DNA of 64,000 nt from Planctomycetota bacterium (lineage in GTDB: Bacteria; Planctomycetota; UBA1135; GCA-002686595). Under the pieces are notes generated by a model that had not been told where the DNA came from, did not search any database, and saw nothing but the letters and a program-made list of their open reading frames with translations. Each line of letters opens with the position of its first letter. Within the stretch, counting starts at the first letter, position 1. Below, one piece after another: positions 10,368 to 20,578 of this stretch. The stretch lies in the NCBI GenBank assembly GCA_020853575.1, contig JADYYP010000081.1, forward strand, positions 62,001 to 126,000, in the 5' to 3' direction. Both the position numbers and the translations under genes were made by a program.

Positions 10368-11770
10368 CGCGGTCCTCCGGTGGGGCGCAACATCGTCTGA
10401 TTGACGATGCCGATGCCGGAGAGCAACGTTCCCACCACACCGACCAAGCCCTGATCGGTGCCGATCAGGCTCAGGCCCTCGAGCTCGGTACGCCCGTCGC
10501 GGGATTTCCGCGGGCTGCCGTACACGGCCCCGCCGCGGTGGCCGGTGAAGTGCTCGATCGTGCGCGGCGTGAACGCGTCGCGGTACAGCGTGTGGGGGCG
10601 CGGATCGAAGGCGAAAATGCGCGCCGAGTCGAGCATGGCCTCGACCGCGCGCTCCTTCTGGGCCGCGTACTCGTGCGGCTCGAGACCGACCCACGAGGCG
10701 TGACGCGCCGGGCAGGTCAAGCGCATCAGCCCTTCCTGCGGAGGACTGGTCGTGAGGTAGTTGCTGGGACAGGTCAGGACGCCGCAGCGCGGCTCGACGA
10801 AGTCCGGCGGTTGCTGGTAGCGCAGCGGAAGCCCGTCGGAGAAGAACACGATGGTCGCGTCGTGACCCAGCGTCTCCGGCAGGCTGTCGAGCACGCAGCA
10901 GACCTCCACGAAGCTCAGTCGACCGACGTCGGCCTCGTCGTGAGCTCGCTCCATCCCGCACAGCGCGCGCGTCTCGACCAGCCCGGCCGAGGAGAACACT
11001 TGATCGGTCTCGAGCTCGCTGCCGTCGTCGAGTTGCACACCCAGGACGCGTCCGCGCTCGTGGCGGATCGAGCGCACGCCGCAACGCATGCGCAGCTCGC
11101 CGCCCTCCTTCGAGTAGCGTTCGAGCAGCACCTCCAAGAGGCCACGGATCCCGCCCTCGGGCCGCGCCATGCCCTCGAGGTGGATCGAGCGGAACAGCAC
11201 GCCGAACTCGGCCCAGCTCATGTCGTGCTCGGTGGGAGAGCCGTAGAACAGGGGCGCGATCATCAGCAGCTGCACCAGCAACGGATCGCGGATGAACTCG
11301 CCCAGTCGCTGGCGCGCTCCGACCGCGAGCGCTTGCGCGTCGGCGTAGTCGTAGCCGGGCAGCGCCGCGACCATGCGCTCGAAGCCCACGACTTCGGCGG
11401 GAAACAGGCGCGCGACCGAGCCCTGCATGCGCGCGAAGTCGTTGGAGTACTCCAAGCGCAGGATCTCGCTCCCCAGACGCACCGCCGTCTGCGAGCCCTT
11501 CTGTGGTGCCAGGCGCAACGCCTCGTAGGGGATGCGCAGTTGGCGCAAGATGCGCGTCAGCGGAACGCCGGGGGTTCCGCGCGGCACGTAGTTGGTCAGT
11601 GCGTGCAGCCCGGTCTCGAAGCGCCGGCCAGCGCGCTTGTAGAAGGAGTTGAGCCCGCCCCACAGGGAGTGGCGCTCGAGCACGACGACGCGCTTTTGTG
11701 CTTGAGCCAGGCGGATGCCAGCGGCGAGGCCGCTCATCCCGGCTCCGATGACCACGGCGTCGTAGCGCAC
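10364..11770 (-). CDS. CrtI/phytoene desaturase-like FAD oxidoreductase (first of two)
   Basis: A 468-residue flavoprotein with GAGMSG at 9-14, the ribose-binding acid Glu32 in VVLERH, and WGGLNSFYKRAG after it. Near the C-terminus GLSLIGTDQGLVGVVG is the usual flavin-contact region. It is clearly related to the following gene but diverged, so the two probably work in succession or as a heteromer. It begins 29 bp after the ACP gene and overlaps the next gene by 4 bp. Paired CrtI-like enzymes beside KAS, ACP and FabZ genes are a feature of candidate ladderane gene sets; the reaction here is unknown. Confidence 0.86.
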
Positions 11771-11799
11771 GGCAGCTCCTGGGTCGGCGCGCGCCGCGC

Positions 11800-12078
11800 T
11801 CAGGCCTTGAGCGCGTGTGTGACCAGCTTCTTCGACTCGAGCTTGGGCCCGAGGTAGTCGACGCAGCCCTTCAGCGTTGCGAGCTGCATGTAGTCCTCTT
11901 CGGGCACCTGCACGCCGTAGCGCTTGCGCAGCTCCATCACGATGTCGAGGAAGTCCATCGAGTCGAGCTCGATCTGGTCGCGCAAGCGCACGTCCATCGC
12001 GAGGTTGCCGAGCTCTTCGTCGGGCGCGATGGTCGCGATGATGTCCTTGATGGCGATGACGATTTCGTCGTGGGTCAT
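11800..12078 (-). CDS. Dedicated acyl carrier protein
   Basis: A 92-residue acidic helical protein with the phosphopantetheine site LDSMDF (Ser40). The N-terminal helix, the loop before Ser40 and the helix after it (DIVMELRKRYG) match ACPs of type II systems. ATG at 12078 lies 14 bp after the KAS II stop. The C-terminal tail ESKKLVTHALKA extends beyond a minimal ACP. It carries the growing chain for the adjacent KAS II, dehydratase and reductase and is probably activated by the cluster's own phosphopantetheinyl transferase. Confidence 0.9.
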   Translation of the reverse strand: MTHDEIVIAIKDIIATIAPDEELGNLAMDVRLRDQIELDSMDFLDIVMELRKRYGVQVPEEDYMQLATLKGCVDYLGPKLESKKLVTHALKA

Positions 12079-12092
12079 TTGGGGGTGCAGGA

Positions 12093-13346
12093 TCAGGAGT
12101 CGCGGAAACGTTCGACGATCACGGCCGAGTTGATGCCGAGCATGCCGAACGACATGTTCAAGATGCGGTCGACGCGGCGCGCCGCGCGCGTGGGTTCGTT
12201 CAACACCAGATTCTCGAGCTCGCAGGCCGGATCGAGGTGCTCGACGTTGATCGTCGGATGCACCAGGCCGTCGTCGAACGACGGCAGGTTGCCGGCGAGC
12301 TCCAGCGCGCCGGCGGCACCCATGGCGTGCCCGATGAAACTCTTGGTGTTGTTGACGCAGGTCGTGCGCGAGCCCGAGAACACGCGCCGCACCGCGTCGC
12401 ATTCGAGCTCGTCGCCTTGCTTGGTGCTGGTCGCGTGGGTGTTGACGATGTCGACCTCGTCCGGCGCCAACGCGGCGTGGGCCAGCGCGCCGCGGATGCA
12501 GCGCTCTTGGCCATCGGAATCGGGCAACACGAAGTCGCTCGCGTCCGAGTTCACGAAGTAGCCGCGCACCTCGGCGTAGATCTTCGCGCCGCGCCGCCGC
12601 GCGTCCTCGAGGCGCTCGAGCGCGTACAAGCAGCCGCCCTCGGAGACCACGATGCCGTTGCGGTCGCGGTCGAACGGGCGCGAGGCCTTGGCCGGATCGC
12701 TGTGGCGCGCCAGCGCGCCCTGGGAGCGGAAGCTGGCGAAGATGCCGAAGGTGTGGATCGACTCGGACACTCCGCCGCCGAGCGCCAAGTCCACCAGACC
12801 CAGTTGCAGCATCTGCGCGCCGTGGATCAGCCCCAGGTTGCCGGCCGCGCACGCGCCGCCCAAGGCGTACGCCGGCCCCTTGATGCCCAAGTTGAGCGTC
12901 ACTTCCCCGGCCGGGTTGTTGGCCACCGTGCGTGGGTTGTGGTGGTGCGACCAGAACGACAAGTCGAAGCCGTACTGCGCCACCTCGTGGATCTGGTTCT
13001 CGGTCTCGACGTTGCCGTGCTCGGTGATCCCGATGTAGACCCCGACGCGCGCCGTGTCGCGCTGCGCGAGCTCGATCCCCGCGTCGCGCAGGGCCTCGCG
13101 AGCGCACCAGATCGAGAGCGCGCCCGCGCGCGTTCCGCGGCGCGCTTCCTTGCGCGACTGATAGCGCAGCGGATCGAAGTTGCACACTCCGGCGAAGGTC
13201 TCTCCGACGTGGCGGATGGTGTAATTCGAAACGCCGCTCGTGCCATTGAGCAGATTGCGACGGAAGGTGGGCAGGTCGTTGCCGTTGGGGCTCGACAGTC
13301 CCACACCGGTGATCACGATGCGCGGAAGCTCACGCACGGCGTGCAT
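12093..13346 (-). CDS. Beta-ketoacyl-ACP synthase II (FabF-type KAS)
   Basis: A 417-residue condensing enzyme with the full Cys-His-His set: Cys166 in GGACAAG, His304 in NTHATST, and Lys335/His340 in KSFIGHAMGAAGA. It should decarboxylate malonyl-ACP and elongate the chain on the cluster ACP. As all catalytic residues are kept it is not a chain-length-factor partner. ATG at 13346 lies 17 bp inside the regulator frame, so it is probably cotranscribed with it. The stretch YGFDLSFWSHHHNPRT (125-140) near the dimer region looks unlike housekeeping FabF and may reflect a specialised substrate pocket. Confidence 0.9.
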   Translation of the reverse strand: MHAVRELPRIVITGVGLSSPNGNDLPTFRRNLLNGTSGVSNYTIRHVGETFAGVCNFDPLRYQSRKEARRGTRAGALSIWCAREALRDAGIELAQRDTARVGVYIGITEHGNVETENQIHEVAQYGFDLSFWSHHHNPRTVANNPAGEVTLNLGIKGPAYALGGACAAGNLGLIHGAQMLQLGLVDLALGGGVSESIHTFGIFASFRSQGALARHSDPAKASRPFDRDRNGIVVSEGGCLYALERLEDARRRGAKIYAEVRGYFVNSDASDFVLPDSDGQERCIRGALAHAALAPDEVDIVNTHATSTKQGDELECDAVRRVFSGSRTTCVNNTKSFIGHAMGAAGALELAGNLPSFDDGLVHPTINVEHLDPACELENLVLNEPTRAARRVDRILNMSFGMLGINSAVIVERFRDS

Positions 13347-14082
13347 CCTTGGCCGCGGCCAGCTTCTTGCGCTTCTTGGTGTCGAGCGCGACCGCTGCCG
13401 ACGGCACTTCGATCTCGCCCGCGCGTGCCTGCGGCTCGCGCGCGGCGAGCGCGCTGGCCACCAACTCGTTCAGCCCGTTGCGGCCGAGCAGCATGCGACT
13501 GGGCATCACGACGCCGACCTTGAGCGCGGCGCTGACCGCCTTGTGCAGCAGGCTCTGGCTGTCCTCGAGCGCATTGGCGACGGCGCCGACGACCAGCGAC
13601 ATCACCGCCTCGGCGATCTCGCAGGTCGAGATGATCGAGCGCAGCGTCATCACGCGCGGGTCCTTCTCGCCGTGCTGATCTTGGACGTAGGCCAGCATGC
13701 GCTGCGAGGCGAGCTTGAACTGCTCGAACACCACCTGCTCGCGGCGTCGGATCACCGTGGCCGCGATCGAGAGCGTGTTCGACACCGGACCGTGCAAGTG
13801 GCAGCGGCGCTCGCTGTCGAACTCGCTGGTGATCGCGCCCCACTCGGTCAGCTCGTGCAGCGCCGTGCTGGTCGCGCCCTGCGAGAGGCGCAGCGCTTCC
13901 GAGATCTCCTTGGCCGTCAGCGGGCGACCGATCAGCACCAACAGGCCCCAGATGCGGCCGTGCACGCGCTTGAAGCCCACGGTCTTGAAGAACAGCTCGA
14001 ACTGCGGGAGCTGCTGGGCCAGCGGCTCCTCGAGCCCTTCGATGCGCAGCGGCGCACGGGGAGCAGGGGGCTTGGGTGTCAT
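13330..14082 (-). CDS. GbsR/MarR-family winged-helix regulator
   Basis: A 250-residue protein. The winged helix-turn-helix lies at about residues 40-90 (LTAKEISEALRLSQGATSTALHEL would span recognition and wing), with long helices after it for dimerisation and a lysine-rich tail (KKRKKL). The fold and length fit the GbsR subgroup of MarR. It is the first gene of the probable operon and overlaps the KAS II start by 17 bp. A perfect palindrome 32 bp upstream of its start codon is a likely autoregulatory operator. The ligand is unknown; a fatty acyl species is one guess. Confidence 0.85.
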   Translation of the reverse strand: MTPKPPAPRAPLRIEGLEEPLAQQLPQFELFFKTVGFKRVHGRIWGLLVLIGRPLTAKEISEALRLSQGATSTALHELTEWGAITSEFDSERRCHLHGPVSNTLSIAATVIRRREQVVFEQFKLASQRMLAYVQDQHGEKDPRVMTLRSIISTCEIAEAVMSLVVGAVANALEDSQSLLHKAVSAALKVGVVMPSRMLLGRNGLNELVASALAAREPQARAGEIEVPSAAVALDTKKRKKLAAAKDARRA

Positions 14083-14113
14083 CGGAGGTGTCGCGCCGCG
14101 CGCTGGGGGCCGC

Positions 14114-14137
14114 GGATTTCAGATTTTTCTGAAATCC
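14114..14137. promoter_or_regulatory. Perfect 10-bp inverted repeat, probable operator
   Basis: Arms GGATTTCAGA (14114-14123) and TCTGAAATCC (14128-14137) flank a TTTT spacer. The AT-rich site stands out in very GC-rich sequence, between the oleA stop (14226) and the regulator start (14082). It has no U-tract on the minus strand, so it is less likely an oleA terminator. Its symmetry suits a dimeric MarR-type protein. Role inferred. Confidence 0.6.
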
Positions 14138-14225
14138 ATGGAGCGCGCGTTGTAGCCCAGGCGACCGGCGCGGAGCAAGGGGCAAGCGGCCGAAGCTCGG
14201 CCGGGGGCTCGGCCGGGAGCGCGCG

Positions 14226-15257
14226 TCAGGTGTGGATCGCCAGCATCTGGCACTGCAGCCCGCTGCCGATGCCCAAGAGCGCCGCCCGGCGACCCTCGGG
14301 CAGGGCGCCCTGCTCGCGCGCGCGCGCCAGGGTCAGCGGCAGCGAGACCGAGCCGACGTTGCCGAACTCCTCGACCGTGGGGAAGTCGATGCGCGCGTCG
14401 ATCCCCAGCGAGGCCAGCAACAGCTTGCGGTGGGCGACACCGACCTGGTGGGTGATCACGTTGTCGAGCTGCTCGAGGCGCCATTCGGCCTCGGCCAGGA
14501 ATGCCGGGAAGGTCTCGCGCGCGAGCTCGTTGCCGGCGTGCATCAGCGCCTCCGAGTCGGTCTCCATCAACATGCCGTCCCCGGCGTAGTCTCCGTGGCA
14601 CAGCACGTGGTGGCGCGTCGCGGCGCGCGCCGTGGCCGCGACGAGCCGCGGGGCGCGCGGTGCGAGCTCGCGGTGGACCAACAGCGCGGCCGCCGCGCCG
14701 CTGCCGATCGTCAGCGACGCGAAGGCGCCCTTCAATTGCCCCTTGGTGAGCTTCTCGGCCTTGGTCAGGGCTTGGATGGTCTCCTCGACCAGCGCGCGCC
14801 CGCACTCGCCCGCGACCACCAGCGCCGCGGGGATCACGCCCAGCTCGATCTGCACGGCCGCGGTGGTGAGCGCGTTGGCGAAGCCCAGGCAGGCGTTGGA
14901 AAGATCGAAGGCCGGACAGTGGGCACCCAGACCGAGCGCGTCGTGCACCACCGAGGCCGTCGCGGGCTCGAGGAAGTCGCGGCACACCGAGGAATGCACC
15001 AAGAGTCCCACGCGCTGGGCGGGGAAGGCCGCGCGCTCGAGCGCCTTGCGCCCGGCCTGGGCCGCCACGGCGCTGGGCCGCGTGCCCGGCGGGAAGAAGC
15101 GCCGCTCGCGGATGCCGGTCATCAGCTCCAAACGCCCAGCGTGCAACCCGAAACGGCGGTAGACCGACTCGAGCGCGGCCTCCAGCGCCAGCGAGGGCAC
15201 GCGTTCGTCCGGCAGGACGTACTCGACCGCGGCCAAGGCCGTGTGGTGGAAACGCAT
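14226..15257 (-). CDS. oleA: OleA-type thiolase-fold enzyme (head-to-head acyl condensation)
   Basis: A 343-residue KAS III/thiolase-fold protein. Cys123 in SNACLGF, His270 in ITHQVG and Asn300 in FGNVGS form the catalytic set. Glu97 in VCRDFLEPAT lies 26 residues before Cys123, the same spacing as the Glu117/Cys143 pair of Xanthomonas OleA, and RLELMTGIRERRF is also OleA-like. OleA joins two acyl-CoA (or acyl-ACP) chains into a 2-alkyl-3-ketoacid. ATG at 15257 is chosen because homology begins there. The gene is transcribed toward the regulator, 143 bp away. An ordinary FabH is unlikely given oleBCD downstream. Confidence 0.9.
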   Translation of the reverse strand: MRFHHTALAAVEYVLPDERVPSLALEAALESVYRRFGLHAGRLELMTGIRERRFFPPGTRPSAVAAQAGRKALERAAFPAQRVGLLVHSSVCRDFLEPATASVVHDALGLGAHCPAFDLSNACLGFANALTTAAVQIELGVIPAALVVAGECGRALVEETIQALTKAEKLTKGQLKGAFASLTIGSGAAAALLVHRELAPRAPRLVAATARAATRHHVLCHGDYAGDGMLMETDSEALMHAGNELARETFPAFLAEAEWRLEQLDNVITHQVGVAHRKLLLASLGIDARIDFPTVEEFGNVGSVSLPLTLARAREQGALPEGRRAALLGIGSGLQCQMLAIHT

Positions 15258-15358
15258 GGGGGCGACGAGCGTAGTGACCCGCCGCTGCTTGTCCACGCCG
15301 GATCCGCTAGTCTGTCTCGTCCCCCGGTCGCACCCAGCGCGCGCCGCACTCGATTTCC

Positions 15359-16066
15359 ATGCAAGCACGGTCCCTCCTCTCGCGTGTGTCTCTCCCGCTC
15401 GTGGCTCTGCTCGGCGCCTGCAGCGGCGAGACCAAGACCTCGAACACCTCCGCCGCCGACGCCGTCGGTACCAAGGACGTGGCGCAGTCGCCGACCTTCG
15501 CCAAGGAGATCGCGGCCCACGAAGCGCTCAACGCCGGTCGCGTGCAGGACGCGCTGCGCCTGTACGACGAGTTGGTCGCGCTCGCTCCCGCGAACGTGCC
15601 GGTCAAGGTCAACCGCGCCGTGGCGTTGACCATGCTCGAGCGCTACCCGGAGGCCCTGACCGCCATCGACGAGTGCGCGGCGCTCGATCCCAAGGACCCC
15701 GAGATCCACATCAACCGCGCGCAGATCCTGCACAACCTCGCGCGCCACGCCGAGGCGCTGGAAGCGATCGAGCGCGCCGGGGCCTTGGTCGGGGAGGCGC
15801 CGTCCCAGCTGATGGTCAAGACCAGCATGCTCAAGGGGCGCATCCTGGTCGGTCTGGGTCGCGGGCCCGAGGCCGTGGCGCTGCTCGACAAGCTCGATCA
15901 GCTTTCGCCCAACCAACCGCTGGTCGCGCTGGAACGCGCGCACATCTACGACCGCATCGGCCGGCGCTCGGACGCCGACCAGATCTGGGCGGCGCTGCTG
16001 CAGCAGTTCCCCAGCGACGCCAGCCTGCAGCAGGCCTTCCAGCAGCGCGACGCGGGCGCGAAGTAG
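15359..16066 (+). CDS. TPR-repeat lipoprotein
   Basis: A 235-residue protein with a lipoprotein signal (LVALLGAC, lipidated Cys at about residue 21), then a Ser/Thr-rich linker and about four tetratricopeptide repeats from residue 48 (ALNAGRVQDALRLYDELVAL and relatives). It is probably anchored in a membrane as a protein-interaction scaffold. It diverges from oleA with 101 bp between the starts, so the two may share a promoter region. No enzyme domain is seen and partners are unknown. Confidence 0.82.
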   Translation: MQARSLLSRVSLPLVALLGACSGETKTSNTSAADAVGTKDVAQSPTFAKEIAAHEALNAGRVQDALRLYDELVALAPANVPVKVNRAVALTMLERYPEALTAIDECAALDPKDPEIHINRAQILHNLARHAEALEAIERAGALVGEAPSQLMVKTSMLKGRILVGLGRGPEAVALLDKLDQLSPNQPLVALERAHIYDRIGRRSDADQIWAALLQQFPSDASLQQAFQQRDAGAK

Positions 16067-16124
16067 CTATGACCTCCGCGCCGTTGACGCGTTCGACGCG
16101 CGCGGCGAGGCTCCACGGTTCGGC

Positions 16125-17465
<1,341 letters not shown>

Positions 17466-17486
17466 TCGCCAGCGCGCGGCGCCAGC

Positions 17487-18998
17487 TCAACGCGGCGCGT
17501 CGCCGAACTGGGCCTGCAGTCGGTGCAGCTCGCCCTCGAGCTCCGCCCGCAGGCCGGCCGCTTCCGGTCGCGCCGCGAGGTTGCGCAGCTCGCGCGGATC
17601 GCGCTCGAGGTCGTAGAGCTCCCAGGCGTCGAGACGCGGGAAGCGCATCAGCTTCGCGCGCTGCGTGCGAACGCCGAAGTGGGGCTCGACGTGGTGCGGC
17701 TCCGGCCACTCGTAGTAGCGGTAGTAGAGCGACGAGCGCCAGTCGCGCGGCTCGCGACCCTCGAGCAGCGGAACGAGGCTCGCGCCCTGCGTGCGCGCGT
17801 CGCACGCCGCGCCAGCGAGCTCGCACAGGGTCGGCGCGATGTCGATCGTCTGCACCAAGTGCTGGTCGACGCGACCCGGCTCGATCACTCCCTTCCAGCG
17901 CGCGATCAGCGGCAGGCGCAGCGCCTCCTCGTACATCCAGCGCTTGTCGTACCAACCGTGCTCGCCGAGGAAGAAGCCCTGGTCGGACATGTAGACGACG
18001 AGCGTCGACTCCGCCAGCCCATGCTGCTCGAGCCACTCCATGATGCGTCCGACGCTCGCATCGACGCCCGCCACGCAGCGCAGGTAGTCCTTGATGTAGC
18101 GCTGGTAGTTCCAGCTCGTGCGCTCGTCGCCGGACAAGGGATGCTCGCGGAGCGTCGCGTTCTCCGCGTCGTAGGTCGCGCGCCAGGCCGCGATGTCCTG
18201 CTCGGTCTTGGGCCGCGGAGGCCCGAGCTTGAGATCGAATTCGGTCAGATGGCGCGCGATGCTCATCTGCTGCTCGCCAGCGGCGCTCGAGCGACTCGCG
18301 TAGTCGTCGAACAGGGTCTCCGGCTTGGGCACGCGCTCGCCGCGGTACAGCGCGAGCTCGCGCGGTCCCGGCTCCCAAGAGCGATGCGGCGCCTTGTGCT
18401 GCACGCACAACAGGAACGGCTGCTGTGATGTGCCGCGCGCCTCCAACCACTCGAGCGCGAGATCGGTGAGCACCTCGGTCGCATAGCCGCGAACCTGCAC
18501 CTTGCCCTGCGGAGTGTCGAAGGTCGGGTCGTAGTACTCGCCTTGGTCGGGGAACACCTGCCAGGTGTCGAAGCCCGTCGGCGCGCTCTTGAGGTGCCAC
18601 TTCCCGAACAGCGCGGTGTCGTAGCCGGCGCGGTCGAGTGCCTGGGGGAACGTCGGCTGCGAGCCGTCGAAAGTCGCAGCGTTGTCGATCACTCCGTGCA
18701 CGTGGCTGTGGACGCCGGTCAGGATCGACGCACGCGAGGGTGCGCAGATGGCGTTGCCGCAGAAGGCGCGCTCGAAACGCACTCCCTCGCGCGCCAAGCG
18801 GTCGAGATTGGGCGTGTGCGCGACGGGCGAGCCGTAGCAGCCGAGCGCTTGGGCGGCGTGGTCGTCCGCCAGCACGAACACGATGTTCGGGCGTGGATTC
18901 CCGACGCGCGCGTCGCGGGGTGCCGGAGCAGCGCAGGCCAGCAGCGCGGAGAGCGACAACGCGAGGGCGAATGTGGGCGATTGCACGCCGGACATCAT
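17487..18998 (-). CDS. Formylglycine-dependent sulfatase lipoprotein
   Basis: About 503 residues. A lipoprotein signal (ALLAC, Cys22) is followed by the alkaline-phosphatase-fold sulfatase domain: metal site LADDHAAQALGCYG (about 44-56), the maturation motif CAPSR at 85-89 whose Cys becomes formylglycine, and a second metal site near MSDQGFFLGEHG. It should hydrolyse a sulfate ester outside the cytoplasm, for example on algal polysaccharide. The start is the first of two adjacent ATGs at 18998. Multiple sulfatases are typical of marine Planctomycetota. The substrate cannot be read from sequence. Confidence 0.88.
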   Translation of the reverse strand: MMSGVQSPTFALALSLSALLACAAPAPRDARVGNPRPNIVFVLADDHAAQALGCYGSPVAHTPNLDRLAREGVRFERAFCGNAICAPSRASILTGVHSHVHGVIDNAATFDGSQPTFPQALDRAGYDTALFGKWHLKSAPTGFDTWQVFPDQGEYYDPTFDTPQGKVQVRGYATEVLTDLALEWLEARGTSQQPFLLCVQHKAPHRSWEPGPRELALYRGERVPKPETLFDDYASRSSAAGEQQMSIARHLTEFDLKLGPPRPKTEQDIAAWRATYDAENATLREHPLSGDERTSWNYQRYIKDYLRCVAGVDASVGRIMEWLEQHGLAESTLVVYMSDQGFFLGEHGWYDKRWMYEEALRLPLIARWKGVIEPGRVDQHLVQTIDIAPTLCELAGAACDARTQGASLVPLLEGREPRDWRSSLYYRYYEWPEPHHVEPHFGVRTQRAKLMRFPRLDAWELYDLERDPRELRNLAARPEAAGLRAELEGELHRLQAQFGDAPR

Positions 18999-19132
18999 GC
19001 AGCGTCGCCGGCCGCGCCGCTCGTCACGGCGAGCTCCCAGTACTGAAAACCGCGGCGGCGCTTTGGCCTGCGACGTCAAGCGCGTGCTGCGCGCCGGACG
19101 ATCTCGCCTTGCCCTCATCAGGGCCCCATCCG

Positions 19133-19609
19133 ATGAGCTCCGACGCGTACGCGACCCGCTCCTCTTCGCCGGCGGACAGCGCGCAGTATCTCACGTTCCG
19201 CCTGGGCGACGAGGACTACGGGATCCCGATCCTGCGTGTCCAGGAGATCCGCGGCGTTCCCAGCGTGACCCGCCTCGCGGGCGCGCCGATCTACGTCAGC
19301 GGCGTGATGAACCTGCGCGGATCGGTCACACCGGTGATCGACCTGCGCGCGCGACTGGGCCTGCCGCAGAGCGAGCTCACCAAGCAGGCGGTGACGATCA
19401 TCGTCGGCGCGGCTGGGCGCCTGGTCGGCTGGACCGTCGACGCCGTCTCGGAGGTCCAGAGCATCGCCGCGAGCACGATCGAGCCACCTCCGCCGCTGGG
19501 GAGCACCGTCGACACCTCGTACCTGAGCGGGATCGCGAAGGTCGAGGAGCGCCTGATCGCGTTGCTCGACATCGACTGCGTGTTCGGGCTCGAGCCCAAG
19601 ACGGACTGA
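19133..19609 (+). CDS. cheW: CheW-type chemotaxis coupling protein
   Basis: A 158-residue single CheW domain. Landmarks are YLTFRLGDEDYGIPILRVQE at the start, then VMNLRGSVTPVIDLR and the closing IALLDID strand. It should couple a receptor to the CheA kinase. It is followed by an exported carbonic anhydrase (63 bp gap) and a chemoreceptor (24 bp gap), all in the same direction. No cheA, cheY or cheR is in the window, so the kinase must be encoded elsewhere. Confidence 0.9.
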   Translation: MSSDAYATRSSSPADSAQYLTFRLGDEDYGIPILRVQEIRGVPSVTRLAGAPIYVSGVMNLRGSVTPVIDLRARLGLPQSELTKQAVTIIVGAAGRLVGWTVDAVSEVQSIAASTIEPPPPLGSTVDTSYLSGIAKVEERLIALLDIDCVFGLEPKTD

Positions 19610-19672
19610 ACCACACCTCACATCGACGCGCTCCCAAGAGCGCCAGCTCCTTCCACTCCGACTCCAATCCAC

Positions 19673-20554
19673 ATGCATTTCCCGACCAAGACCACGGTTG
19701 CTGCCATCCTCGGACTCTCCGCCCTTGCCGTGTCTGCGAGCGTGCAACATGCCGCGAGCGACACGTCCAAGTCGAAAACACCGCCGCCCACCAGCGCCCA
19801 GTCCAAGGCGTCGACGGAGCGCGCGGCGTCGCTCAAGGCACGCCACGAGAAGGCCAGTGCCCACGGCGACGAGTCGCCCAGCAAGAACGACGATCACGCC
19901 GCGGCGAGCAGCGCGCGGGCCGCGCACGACAACGCGTCGCGCGGCAAGGCCGAGACGGTCTGGAGCGAGCTCATCGAGGGCAATCGACGCTTCGTCGCCG
20001 GTCGACCCGCAGACAAGTCGCTGGTCGAGACGCGCAAGTCGCTTGCAGCCGGGCAACACCCCGACGCGATCGTGTTGGCCTGCGCGGACAGCCGCGTTTC
20101 GCCCGAGCTGATCTTCGATGCAGGTCTGGGCGAGCTGTTCGTCGTGCGCGTGGCGGGCAACGTCGCCGACCCCGCGGCACTGGGCAGCATCGAGTACGCC
20201 ATCGAGCACCTGCACTGTGGCGTGATCGTGGTCGTCGGCCACGACAAGTGTGGCGCCGTCGCGGCGGCCGCCAGTGGAGCCGCCATGCCGACACCCAACC
20301 TCGACGCGCTGGTGCGACGCATCGAGCCGTCGCTCGAGACCCTGCGCCTGTGCGCGGAGGGCGAAGAGCTCGTGCACATGGGCGTGCGCATGAACGCGCA
20401 CGGCAGTGCCTGTGCGTTGCTCGCCGAGAGCGGAATCGTCTCGCACGCGGTTCAAAGCGGCGAGCTGACCGTGATCACCGCGGTCTACGAGCTCGAGTCG
20501 GGGATCGTGAAGCGCCTGCCCGTGTCCCCGTGCATCACCGAGAGCGCGCGCTGA
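19673..20554 (+). CDS. Exported beta-class carbonic anhydrase
   Basis: A 293-residue protein. An N-terminal signal peptide (about 1-28) and a low-complexity Ser/Ala/His linker (30-92) precede a beta-carbonic anhydrase domain. Zinc ligands are visible: Cys137 and Asp139 (ACADSR, with Arg141), His190 and Cys193 (VVGHDKCG). It interconverts CO2 and bicarbonate, here probably in the periplasm or at the surface. It sits between cheW and a chemoreceptor gene with short gaps, which suggests cotranscription and perhaps a link between CO2/bicarbonate/pH and taxis. That link is inference. Confidence 0.9.
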   Translation: MHFPTKTTVAAILGLSALAVSASVQHAASDTSKSKTPPPTSAQSKASTERAASLKARHEKASAHGDESPSKNDDHAAASSARAAHDNASRGKAETVWSELIEGNRRFVAGRPADKSLVETRKSLAAGQHPDAIVLACADSRVSPELIFDAGLGELFVVRVAGNVADPAALGSIEYAIEHLHCGVIVVVGHDKCGAVAAAASGAAMPTPNLDALVRRIEPSLETLRLCAEGEELVHMGVRMNAHGSACALLAESGIVSHAVQSGELTVITAVYELESGIVKRLPVSPCITESAR

Positions 20555-20578
20555 GCGCAGCTGACCAGGACTGGCCCG

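Noticed and set aside
14114-14137. Palindrome as the oleA terminator
   Set aside because: No U-run follows on the minus strand, and the site is 32 bp from the regulator start with operator-like symmetry. Not fully excluded.
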